DNA from: Deroplatys truncata | Taxonomy: Eukaryota > Arthropoda > Insecta > Mantodea > Mantidae | Direction: 5' to 3' | Length of the DNA: 64,000 nt | Assembly: GCA_030765065.1 (NCBI GenBank) | Contig: CM060990.1 | Coordinates: forward strand, 214,497,290-214,561,289 | Shown here: piece after piece, positions 54,310 to 64,000 of the stretch | Position numbering within the stretch: the first letter of the stretch is position 1 | Layout: each line of letters begins with the position of its first letter | Notes under the pieces: generated by a model | What the model was told of the DNA's origin: nothing | Database searches by the model: none | Seen by the model: only the letters and a program-made list of their open reading frames with translations | Program-made: the position numbers and the translations under genes

Positions 54310-57300
54310 TCATCGGAGTTTCCAGAGAGGTTTGTAAGCACTTTTGGAGCCGCAACGAATAACGTGAAATTTAGTGTTGAATGCCAGCCGCTTTGTCTTC
54401 CAGTTTTCTAGTAGCCGTCTTTTAGTGTATGTTATTACACCTTGATGTGGTGATGCTGTTGTGAGGTCGATAGGATGTCTGGTGGCTTCTTTAGCAGACT
54501 TTTCAGCTCTCTTGTTTCCGTCAATGCCAGTATGAGAAGGCACGCATGCTAAGATGGCATGCTTTCCAGACTTGAAACCTTTGTATAAATAGAGAGAATA
54601 TCCTGATGATAGCTTCGTTCTGATTATTATTTCGGGTAGCATGTAGCACACTCAAGGAGTCAGTAAAGATTATATGTTTCAGGGCTTTCATGATAGCAAG
54701 ACAAAATGGAGCGGAAGAGCATGCAGCATAGTGTGATCGGGATAGACTAGAGAACAACCATGGCCATCAAAAGTACCAAATCCGTCAGTGTAGATGTGAA
54801 CAGAGTCGGAATTAGAGTCTATTATGGCTCTGAACATGTGAAGAGGATGAATGTAGATTTGTGAGGTATTGTATCTGTACAGAGTTGGGTGTCAATTACA
54901 GGATATTGAGGATTTCATGGTGCTGTCTCGGTAATACATGACGAGGATAGATATCACGATTTTTAAAACTTATTTCATTACCGTATTGTGAGATAGGGTA
55001 ATGGAAGGAACCATAACATTTCTTATGTTGTGTTAAATTGTTTGAGAAAACACAGCGATATATCTTGGATGAAAGCCCAGATGCATTCTTTATGGCACAT
55101 AGCATGCTAAAAATATTTCACGCACATAAGGGGTGTTTATTTGCCTCTATTTGAAGGCTCAAGACTGAGCTTGTGGGAAGTGCTGCAAGAGCATGGCGGA
55201 GGGCAGTGGACTGATAACATCAGTAGTAGAGGCGTAAATGTACACAGTAGCTCCGTAATCTAACTTAGAGCAAACCTTGACTCTAAAGACGTTAGTAGTA
55301 TTGTTAGATCTGCATCCCGGTTTTCGCTGCCAAGAGTTTCAGCGTGTTGAGTCGTTTTATGCACTCGTCTCTTAGAGTTTTAAGGTGAGGTATTCAGGAA
55401 AGTTTGCTATAAAATGTTACTCCTAATATTTTCAATGTGGTAACGCACTCCAGTTGGTTTCCGTAAGTGGGGGTCCAAGTCCTTTGGACGAATTCTGCTC
55501 CTGTGAAAGATAATACAATTAGTTTCTGAAGTGGAAAATTAAGCCAAGTAGCTTTTTATCATTTTTGAAGTTGTTTCATGGTACTTTTAATATTTCTTGG
55601 GTACGCAGATTACTTTACCCGTGCAGTATATATTTAAGTCGTCAGCAAACACAGAGCATTTCACCGGAGGAATCAGAAATGTTACAATATTGTTAATTGC
55701 TATAAAGAAGAAATGTCACCCTGAGTACGGATCCTGGGAGTATGCCATTTTCTGTTCTGACTTATTTAGATATAGTGTCGTTGGATTTGACCCGAATATT
55801 ACGGTCTTGGTGAAAATTCCTTATAAAGGAAAACATATTTCTTCTCACACTGTTCTCCCAAAGTTTTGTGGTACATACCGCAGCCAGACCGGTCGTAGGC
55901 CATTCCTTTGTCCTGCGTCACCATAGAAACACTTTGTGATGTTGCAAACGCATTTAATATGTCAGTTTATAGGGTAGTTAAAATTTTGGTTGTGGAGTGA
56001 AAACGGCGACAGCCGCTTTGATCTTCAGTGGAGAACTTATGCTGATTAAGCAACCATCTTAAGCAGCGATTTACTATTTTTGCATTAACTTGCACTAGTG
56101 CAAGATAACGAGATCAGGCGAAAGTTCTGAGGTAAACTGTAGTCCTTGTTGGGTTTAGGAATGGGAATTACAAAAGCTTGATGCCATTGTTTAGGAAATA
56201 TTGCTTTTTTCAAATTAAATTACACATCCCATTAACGCATGCAAGTCCCTGTGGGGGTAGCTGCTTAATTAATTCCTACGGGATATTATCAATCCCGGAC
56301 CATTTTACTTGCATGATTTTAGTTCAGAGAGGAGCTCCTGCAAAGTTAGTTCTTCACTCTAAATTTCATGAGGATTATGAAACGTGGCACTGAGATCGGC
56401 GAACGAACAAGGTGTTTTGGACAGTCGTAACGTTTCGTCGTGGCTGAAGTTGCTAGAAGTTTGGATAAAAGTGCCAGCAAAGGTATCTGCTATTGATTTA
56501 GATGAACTTACAACGTTATTTTCAACTTCTATTTGTGGGCAAGCAATATGTATGGGCCTATAAGCACCGTTTATTCTGCTAATTCTATTTCAAGCTTTGG
56601 AGGAAGGAATTTTTTAATTCTAAGAAGATACACACGATATCCAGCAGTTCTGTTTACTTTCTTTAATCACCTTGCGAGCTTGAGCACGAAGCTTCTGGAA
56701 AGCTATTTTGTTTTCCATGGACGGTTGTCTTTAACATGATAGAACGCTTTGTGCTTGTTTTTCTGGCAGTTATATCAGCTGTTATTCAACCATGGAGTAG
56801 CTCTAGGATAGCAGTGTATGCTAGTTTTCGGAATACTTGCTTCCGCAAATAATGCCACTAGGTCAGTCAATTCTGAGACGATGTAATTATTGTCTTCGGT
56901 ATTGCAGCTAGTAATTTTTGAATGCCCGCAAAAATGTTTTTGATGTAGCGGCCAATCAATTTTTTTTAACTTTTTGAACAATTACATTTACAGTTCCTTC
57001 AGGTTGAATGGAGCAATCTGTGATGAATGTCGGAGCATGCTTAAGAAAATCCTTCGTCTTCAATAAGGGTTAATTTTCCTTGGCGTAATAAGATTTCTGA
57101 AACTTTTTATACATTTCGTACAGCGAAGCAAATCTTGAGTTTCCAAAGTCCAAGTTCATATGGTGAAAAACATACCATTCAATACTAAGATAAAGTCTCA
57201 GATTAGTTATCTTGCAATGATCAAGATCAATGATGTTGCATTATTCATTCTTGTAGTCTGGGCGGCAAGAACAAAAAACCTTCGTTTCTCTGGCTTCGAC

Positions 57301-57600
57301 GTTATTGCGATGTTCCAACTGAATTATCTCGTTTGCGGCACAGTAGGTGGAGTATGTAGATCCATAGTTCGAAAGGCAATATGTAGAGATTTGTCTTCTT
57401 GATAAATCTTGGGAATCTCTACCTTTTTAGCACCAGAAAGGCCCGTTACAGGCATTCTCCACTCGATGTGCAAAAGTTTAACAATAGCTAGCATCTTCTT
57501 TTTCTTCATGTACCACAATGCAGTTTTTAGAATACTTGGATACAATGAGGACCAACTCAAACTTGATATTCAGTATGAGAACCTTGTGATCACCACAAAA
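54310..57600 (-). pseudogene. Heavily decayed RNase H-bearing LINE
   Basis: Minus-strand remnants, from right to left: an endonuclease-RT linker (SIPKTSIHCYPRATPW, about 56810), RT (WHQAFVIPIPKPNKD, LPQNFRLISL, about 56110-56200; the active-site box VFADDLNIYC, about 55640) and RNase H (IIFTDSLSVL, about 54690; VPSHTGIDGNKRAE, about 54530). Dozens of stops and shifts separate the pieces. It differs from LINE copies A-C and is much older. No ORF1 or clean ends were identified. Confidence 0.75.
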
Positions 57601-58559
57601 CCCCAGAAGCTTTGACAGAGTTAGTATTCCAGTGAAGGCTCAATGTCTATATCTTCTTGAGGATAGTTCAAAGTAGCATTCAACAATCGGTTGGATTCCT
57701 CTGGGTTGAGGGCAGCATAGTTGGTGTAATCCCGGGATTCCTTGTTCTATCTATATTTCATCCATTCATGTCTAGTCGAATCTCATCTAACATAAATACA
57801 ATAGCACTATTGGTAAGCTTTGAGGTGGTAGTTGCACCATTACGCTTAGTGATAAAATCCGCACTATAGAGTTAACTCCGGTTAGGTAAAGTAAATCAAT
57901 CTTCAGCTTGACAAGGGATTCTAATCTCATCATTAGTGTCCAGAGCCATCGTATTATATGGTACAAAAAGATGCGATCTTGTCAAATGTGGGTGCTTCTC
58001 TCATATTGAAGATATCTATTGTAGAATTCTGTAGCCCAAAGCTTCGAGGAGCTTTCAATTACTCGATGATAATACTCTGAATGTCAAAGGTAGAGCATGA
58101 TATATGCGACAAAGCATGGTCTTATTACATCTTTGGCGATGTATTTTAAAACATGTTCCCATTGCGCCTGGTGGGAAGTCTTATGTTCATATCTTAGTTT
58201 CTTAAGTTGACGGTCTTACCGTTCTGGTCCCTACTCGAAGAGTGATTTGGTCGATAACGTTCATGTCTATGATGAGCAGGTACATGGTATTTGAGGGATC
58301 TTGCGAAATGTGATATCCTGGAGGTACAGAAGGGAAAAGCGTATATCGAGTATCCACTTTTACCAAAATGAAACAAATTAAACTTAGTTTTATGTATGAA
58401 TGCCCTTTAACTATTACGTTCTTAGCGTGCCATTCTATATTGGACGTGAAATGCTGGAAAGTTTGCTCAGAGGCCTTTTTATCAGGCTTGAGGTCCCTTT
58501 ATGTGCCGCAAATCTAGACACGGAAACACCGGCTTTATTTCCCTTTCGAAGGAAGTAAC
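57601..58559. other. Unassigned AT-rich DNA
   Basis: May include the 5' remainder of the decayed LINE. No motif recognised on either strand. Confidence 0.35.
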
Positions 58560-58662
58560 GTTAAGGATTTTTACGTCCGGAAAAGGCCCATCGCCCTCCG
58601 CTGGATTTCAACCCGCGACACACGACATGGTACCTAGCATGGTACCCCTGGACCACTTAAGA
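58560..58662 (-). mobile_element. tRNA-derived SINE-like insertion
   Basis: On the minus strand TGGTCCAGGGG resembles a polymerase III A box, and GGTTGAAATCC, about 45 bases further, resembles a B box. It abruptly replaces the expected continuation of the relic gene at 58663-58900. Edges are approximate and no target duplication was established. Confidence 0.5.
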
Positions 58663-58900
58663 CGACGTCAATGAAAGAGCCTGTTGCAACACTGCACTGG
58701 ATTTGTATGATGTTCACTTTAAATATGTTCACTAGGAAATCAGATTCAGACAGCTGATTAACAGGGACAATTCTATTATCAGCGAATCCTAAAAGAGACC
58801 CCATAGAGCACTTGTTAGATAAACCAACGGTAAAAGGACATTTAATTTCAGCCTTCATAGTATTATTATCAGGTCGTATGAAGAAGACATCCTCTCCCAA
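58663..58900 (-). pseudogene. Virus-like relic, structural-type protein fragment
   Basis: Reads MKAEIKCPFTVGL, GSLLGFADNRIVP, QLSESDFLVNIFKVNIIQI and CSVATGSFID. This set of motifs belongs to a recurrent but uncharacterised protein of arthropod virus-like mobile elements, as far as I recall. The coding signal ends where the SINE-like sequence begins. It lies in one strand-consistent cluster with the PLA2-like and protease relics upstream. Confidence 0.5.
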
Positions 58901-59706
58901 TCCAAGCTTATCTCCGATGAATGCATTAGTGTCAGCAATCTCATACGTTCCATAGGGAATATTGTCGTAGCCTCTCTACAAAATACTTCTCAGAAACAGA
59001 CGGGGGAGCACTCGCTTAGCAAAAGGCACCGGTGAATTAAACAAGATCTGCAAATGGCGAGGCTACGACGGGGGAACGCAGCTAAAGAAAGTACAGAAAA
59101 TATTACTAATCAGAATAATACCTGGCTTTAAGGGAGAGGAAGGATTCTACGCTACCATAATTAAAACTCGTCAAGAGTGGATGGCTAAGGGTTTAATGAG
59201 ATAAAGACTAATTACATTACTTACATTCTTTTCCCATTGTCTGTTGACGAGGCCATCGTGCCGGAGCACGAAGAAAGCAGTTCTACGTCTTTCCTACTCG
59301 GATCTTACTTGCTGACTCCCAAACCAACGCTAACTCTTCAAGCGTCACTGACGCTACCCCTTCCCTAAGACTTAGTTCCCCCTGACTTACCCCTACTCAC
59401 AGACAAACTGCCGTCTCGGATCTCGGTGCCCAGAGAGTCGTGTATCCTATTATCTGTGCATACGTCACAATATCAATACACTTATTCTCATCATTGTGAA
59501 TGTAACGAAACTGACTGTTACTCTGGTCACAGTTTTGAATGGAATAGAAGGTTTCAAAATTATAAAGCGCGATATCATAATATTCTTTAGGATCTCTGCA
59601 GAGGGAGATTCAGATATGTAGTAATGGCAGATTCTGTACCCTTAGCAGCAATGGTGCAACCCGTTGTGATGAAAATTGCAAGACTATGTGCCAGCAGATG
59701 ACTAAG
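58901..59706. other. Unassigned stretch within the second relic
   Basis: No coding motif could be read on either strand; probably decayed spacer or structural genes of the same relic. Confidence 0.3.
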
Positions 59707-59925
59707 CTAAAGCAATGGAATCTCATACATCACCTTGACACCTCTGAGATATCCTTCTACCCCTTTCGGAGGCTTCAGGTTTCCAAAGCTAACAAAATAA
59801 AATGCAGTGTTGCCATACTTTACAGTAAACCAACGAGTGCCTTCATATTCAGAGATGTCGAGATTTGCTACAATTCTCTCTTTGAATGCGGCTTTGAAAT
59901 TAGCTTGCCGAGTATATATACACAT
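59707..59925 (-). pseudogene. Virus-like relic, adenain-type protease fragment
   Basis: Contains GTRWFTVKYGNTAFYFVSFGNLKPPKGVEGYL. The family normally has THW (catalytic His) and FDSFGNL (acidic partner); here the His is Arg and the Asp is Val, and the Cys-containing C-terminus is absent. It is therefore a dead fragment of a capsid-maturation protease. Confidence 0.6.
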
Positions 59926-60086
59926 CTAAAGTGAGGAATCTATAAAGTCTAGTATACGATATCAATATTATTCAGAGCCTTTTCCAGGACAAGTATAGCA
60001 CTCTGCTCGAGGTTTTCTTTAAATTCTTCTTCTTGGTCCACTGATAATTCCTCCTTTTGTTCCTTGTCTTGAGACCAATGCCAATT

Positions 60087-60362
60087 TTAGAAGCAACAGC
60101 TAAATATTCCATCAGTGGCATCACGGGTAAAAAATCTCTTCTTATTATTCATTTTTCTCTTCCAAAGAGCCTTTCCTTTAGTCTCCATCTTCCTATTATG
60201 CCGCATCATTTCTGAAGCCTGTTTCTTATTAATTGCAGTGATAAATTGAGCAGTGGTTACAGCCGCAGCGCCTAAAGCTGCAATAATTTGTATGAGTGGT
60301 GGATTTTCACCATGTTTCTTATTCTTCTTGAAATCAGTACTATGAGCGACCTTGAACTTCAT
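60087..60362 (-). pseudogene. Virus-like relic, HNRKME-motif small protein
   Basis: 91 codons from an ATG at 60362. Basic start (STDFKKNKKHG), a hydrophobic stretch (IIAALGAAAVTTAQFITA) that could cross or enter a membrane, then MMRHNRKMETKGKALWKRK. The MRHNRKME motif recurs beside PLA2-like genes in arthropod elements, to my recollection. The frame is open but may be truncated. Function unknown. Confidence 0.5.
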
Positions 60363-60399
60363 AATTGTTTTTACCAGTCTTGCAGCTTGTTTTTCAATT

Positions 60400-60750
60400 A
60401 TACCTTAATCAAGTGATGAGCCCGATTCCAGGCCTTCTCTGCCAGAATCGTATCAGCAATCCTTCTGGAAACAGTGTCCTTGTATTCAGCCTAGGCGATG
60501 TCGTACCGTTTGTAGGCCTCGTCTATGAGACTGATTCCTGGGTGTCCTCTCCTTAGATGTTTTTCTAACCTTGTACCAGGCCCACACTATCTATAACCGG
60601 GAAAATGCGCCTCCAAAGGAGCCAATTTACGATAGAGTTAATTAGCCCAGGGCCCCTGGAGATCTTAATCCCCCTAGCTCCCATGATATAGTAATCGATT
60701 ATATGTCTGCATGGCCCTTTCATGCTTTTCCTCTTGCAGGCCCAACACAA
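60400..60750 (-). pseudogene. Virus-like relic, phospholipase A2-like domain
   Basis: Reads GARGIKISRGPGLINSIVN and then, in another frame, CGPGTRLEKHLRRG, GISLIDEAYKRYDIA, a TAG codon, and ADTILAEKAWNRA. This is the layout of the parvovirus-type PLA2 domain found in several arthropod viruses and mobile elements: a Ca-binding GPGT loop and a catalytic helix with HD. Here the catalytic His is Tyr (KRYD) and an in-frame stop follows. The intact enzyme would disrupt endosomal membranes; this copy cannot. Confidence 0.65.
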
Positions 60751-61473
60751 CCTAATCTAACAAAACTCTAGGTTAATTTCACTAAATAAATTAGCGCCAG
60801 GCGCCGCCCGCTGACAACCCTACACAGCGGTTCCACGTGCCGGCCACTTAGGGCGGCCTCCGCTCCGCCCGCCGAACACTAGAGCCGGTTAAAGGAAATG
60901 CTGGTGAAAGTCCAAAAATCAAATCGCGGAATACTTTTTAAAATATTCCTTGTTCAGTAAGTTAAAGACTACCTGCAACATATCTTGATAAGGAAATGAC
61001 GATTGAAATACTGCACTCATTGCTGTGCAGATCTGAACTTAGATGTTATGCTGACGCGATCCACTGATTAATTGAAAAGCGGAAAGCAATGTGTCTACTT
61101 GTTGTTGTCATATGTTCTGTGTTCAACTAAACAATAGTAACTGATGTGGAGTGTATACCTGGAGGTGAGCAGTTTAGCCCTTTGCGGTCGTTTGTTGATG
61201 TATAGTCTACACAGCAGGTAGGCTGCTACGGTCGTTTGTGGACACATAATCGACAACGTTCCGTGTTTGTTTTAGGGAACTGTTAGCTTCTGAAAAGTGC
61301 CCGAATTGGGGTAAACTTATACTAATATATGACTGAATGTTTCCTCTGTCCACTACTGCCATCTGCCTCTAAAGATTTCTACTTTCTTTAAGTCTAGGAC
61401 GCAAGTAATGGTATATTCTTCAGCATTTTGCATCACGGTTTCTGGAAATATCACGCCTGTTCCTTCTAGAGGC
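60751..61473. other. Non-coding stretch with a GC-rich segment and possible piggyBac end
   Basis: 60790-60895 is GC-rich. CCCTTTGCGGTCGTTTGT at about 61178, just after TTAG, could be a decayed piggyBac-type terminal repeat and TTAA target; no partner was found downstream. Confidence 0.35.
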
Positions 61474-63013
61474 ATGAAACGTCTTTATAATACAGATAGA
61501 CCGGAATGAGACGAAGCAATAGGTCGGCTTATACAAGAAATTTTGGAAAATGACAGCGAGAATGACTAATCTTTTGATCCAGAATCGGTAGATGCAAGGG
61601 CTTCTTCGGACGGTGAAGAGAGCCACGATGAGAGTGAAAACGATTTATGTTCTCCTTGGGAGGGATGCTAGTTGTGGCGGATGTCGCGTGGTGAGATCAC
61701 GTAATTCTAAGCCAAATGAATACGTCTTTTCAAAGAATGCAGCAGTCAAATTAAACTTGGATATTAATTCAAAGCCAATAGGCTATTTCAAGTTGTTTTT
61801 TACAAATGATCTCATAGGTGAAATAATTGCTCAAACAAGCAAAATTTAGCATTTTGCAGTTAAGTTTGCGTTCTATTTGGCGAACTTGGAGTGATGTAAC
61901 TAATGATGAAATGGATTTTTTGGATTAGTTATTAACATGGGGATAGTACAATTGCCTAATATAAAATATTATTGGTCGACTGACTGGGCTATGGAAGTGA
62001 AGTTTTTCCGTGATGTCATGGCTAGAGACTGATTTCTTAAAATATTTTGGATGTTACACGTGCGTAATGATACTGTGAACGACAGTAATATAACAAAGAA
62101 AAGAACAAAATGTACACGTTGTCGTTGAATATGTGGAGAAGAAGTTCCAGGAATATTTTGTTCGATAGAAATATTTCAATTGATGAGTCCACCGTGAGTT
62201 TCAAAGGACAAATTTTATTTAAGACATACAATCCCAAGAAACCCACAAAATGAGGGATTAGGCTCTTTGTTTTGGCTGACAGTGCTACTGGTTATGCACA
62301 TTGCATTATTCCGTACTATTGGAAAATTGCTGCTGACCTGTGCAAACTACCATTTTCTGACAAACCTTTCACAACAAGAATAGTTTCGCCCCTAATGTCA
62401 CGCCTTGAACGCTGTACGTTTGATATCGTGGGATATCATTTATTCACCGATCGCTATTACAGTAACGTTGAACTAGCGCGAGAGCTTGATTAGCGACAAC
62501 GCCACACTACCTGAGGAATTATAGCAGGAAGAATGAAAATCCAAAGCTCTAAGATAAGGAACTTTCAAAAAACTGAAAAGTGGTGACATCAGTGGGTACA
62601 GAAATGATAATATTCTGTCCTGGGTTGAAAACACAACATTTATGTCTTATGGTTTCTACACACCATGACACTGCAATGGGGAAAGTCGTCACTATTCTAA
62701 AAGGAGTTCAACAGAGGGAAATAGTGAAACCAGTTTGTGTGTTAGATTACACCAAAATATGGGTGGTGTTGATCGCAGTGATTATTACCATGCTACATAT
62801 GCATTTATACGCAAATCTCTGAAGTGGTGGAGAAAACCCTTTTTCTGGCATTTAGAAGTAAGCATAGTGAACGCCTACATCCTGTACTCCAGCCAGCAGA
62901 AAAATCATCCAGCCAAAGGTGGAACCTTGTCGCACCTCAAATTTCGGCAGTCTCTTTTTGAAAATGTAGTGCAGAGTCTACGAAATCCGAGGAAAAAGCC
63001 TCATCCATGTTAG
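61474..63013 (+). pseudogene. piggyBac-like transposase relic
   Basis: Likely start ATG at 61474. An acidic N-terminus (IGRLIQEILENDSEND) carries in-frame stops. The core reads IVGYHLFTDRYYSNVELA (about 62420-62480), containing one catalytic Asp. The C-terminal signature NMGGVDRSDYYHATYAFIRK is followed by KWWRKPFFWHLEVSIVNAYILY (about 62755-62890). These are diagnostic of the DDD-type piggyBac family, which cuts and pastes at TTAA. Multiple stops and frameshifts show the copy is dead. Confidence 0.8.
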
Positions 63014-63487
63014 GCAGAAAGAGAAGGGCGTTTAAATGAAAATAAAACCACACTTTATATAGCATTTTGAAAACAAACAGCACAGGAATTGCGAAGTTTG
63101 CAGCAATAGAAAAATAAATAAAGCAAGAAAGGAGTTTTCTTCTTCTTCTTATTATTATTATTACAAAACACGCAGTAACAATCCAGCATTATACCCGGGC
63201 GAATACTTCGAACGCTTTCACACGCTGGTGAATTGCAAGCGGAATTAGAGCGCAAGCCGGCAGCTTCTAAAGACAAATGTAATTAGAAGTTCAAGTAAAG
63301 CTTTCAAATGATTAAGTGATACAGGTACTATTTTCAAGGAAAAATAAAATGCGTAAACAGTACAAATGTGTAATGAAACGTGTGGTGTAGTGAACCATTT
63401 AAAACAAACATATGACATAGATATGCAAGTATTACAAGCATAACGATGAAAATAAACGTGTTCGCAAGAAACAGAACAATGTGTTAT
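63014..63487. other. AT-rich spacer
   Basis: No ORF of note; short CTT and ATT repeats at 63138-63165. Confidence 0.4.
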
Positions 63488-64000
63488 ACAGGGTGAATAA
63501 CATAAAACTTACACCGCAGATATATTAGGAAATGGAAAGTGCTATTGATGTGCAGTTTTCACAGCATTGATTGTTAGTCAGGGGCTCGTATATTTAGCCT
63601 ATAAACAGATCTTAATAATACTGAGAAAGTGTATTTTTTTGAGGAAACATACATTATTTTAATCAAACAATGCCTAGTTACACCAACAGAATAAACGTAG
63701 AGTAAATTAGAATGTCAATGGTCTTTGTTGCAGGATGCTAGTGCAAGTGTTTTACGAGAAATCGTATTTTGAAAAGTTTCCACCCCGACAATTGTTTGTC
63801 CCATTCAACCTGCTTAGTGCCAGGTACAATGTTGTTATGTTTGTTTGCATTGTGTTTACTGTTCATTGATTGCATTGCGACTTTTTGGTTAGTTATTTTG
63901 TGACAGTTCAAGCAGTAAGTCCCGAGTGGAAGATGGGGTTTACTAATGCAGAAAAAGCCGACATGCTCATGGTGTATGGATAGTGTAGGAAGAATGCAGT
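63488..64000 (+). mobile_element. 5' part of a DUF4817 transposon, cut by the window edge
   Basis: ACAGGGTGAATAAC at 63488 looks like a terminal repeat, followed by about 440 bases of leader. The ATG at 63933 opens MGFTNAEKADMLMVYG, the start of a DUF4817 transposase, then a TAG at 63981. The family also left a relic at 21092-22139. The rest lies outside the window. Confidence 0.65.

Overview
The window looks like mobile-element-rich nuclear DNA of an arthropod, most likely an insect with a large genome. This is inferred from the element families: RNase H-bearing LINEs, an arthropod-type Polinton/Maverick, DUF4817-type transposons, piggyBac and a Ty3/gypsy retrotransposon. No bacterial gene organisation, rRNA, tRNA gene or CRISPR array was seen. 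Only one short piece, a candidate last exon near 25.1-25.3 kb, looks like an ordinary host gene.

Layout. (1) Positions 1-19353 are a nest of retrotransposons on the minus strand. LINE copy B (1-50, 5597-10237, 18760-19353, running off the left edge) was hit twice. A second copy of the same LINE family (copy A, 51-5596, 11-bp target duplication) sits in the far 3' end of its ORF2. An 8.5-kb Ty3/gypsy-like LTR retrotransposon (10238-18759; two 1141-bp LTRs with no difference seen; GGTT target duplication) sits in its 5' region. (2) 19354-29381 is AT-rich DNA with a decayed DUF4817/DDE transposase (21.1-22.1 kb) and the candidate host exon. (3) 29400-35355 is a third, full-length LINE copy (C) with a target duplication of about 18 bp.

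(4) 35724-53815 is a complete 18,092-bp Polinton/Maverick (adintovirus-like) element. It has 169-bp terminal inverted repeats and a 6-bp CACACA target duplication. It carries the expected set on the minus strand: protein-primed family B DNA polymerase, packaging ATPase, two small conserved proteins, retroviral-type integrase, penton-like minor capsid protein, a small YYLNQ-motif virion-type protein, major capsid protein and adenain-type protease. A left arm of accessory genes (PC4-like, Cys-rich, OB-fold-like) follows. The right arm is unusual: a 427-residue Q/S/P-rich ORF head-to-head with polB, two tandem Cys-rich zinc-binding-like modules, and a Cys-rich coiled-coil gene with a signal peptide. 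Most genes carry frameshifts or stops, so this copy is probably an endogenous, non-functional relic, or partly affected by assembly indels. Several genes overlap by TAATG or ATGA stop-start junctions.

(5) 53822-64000 holds more relics: a decayed RNase H LINE (54.3-57.6 kb); a second, far older virus-like cluster (58.66-60.75 kb) with PLA2-like, protease and other fragments, interrupted by a tRNA-derived SINE; a piggyBac-like transposase pseudogene (61.5-63.0 kb); and the 5' end of a DUF4817 transposon running off the right edge.

The working picture is a graveyard of selfish elements, in which the Polinton is the most complete and most informative unit.
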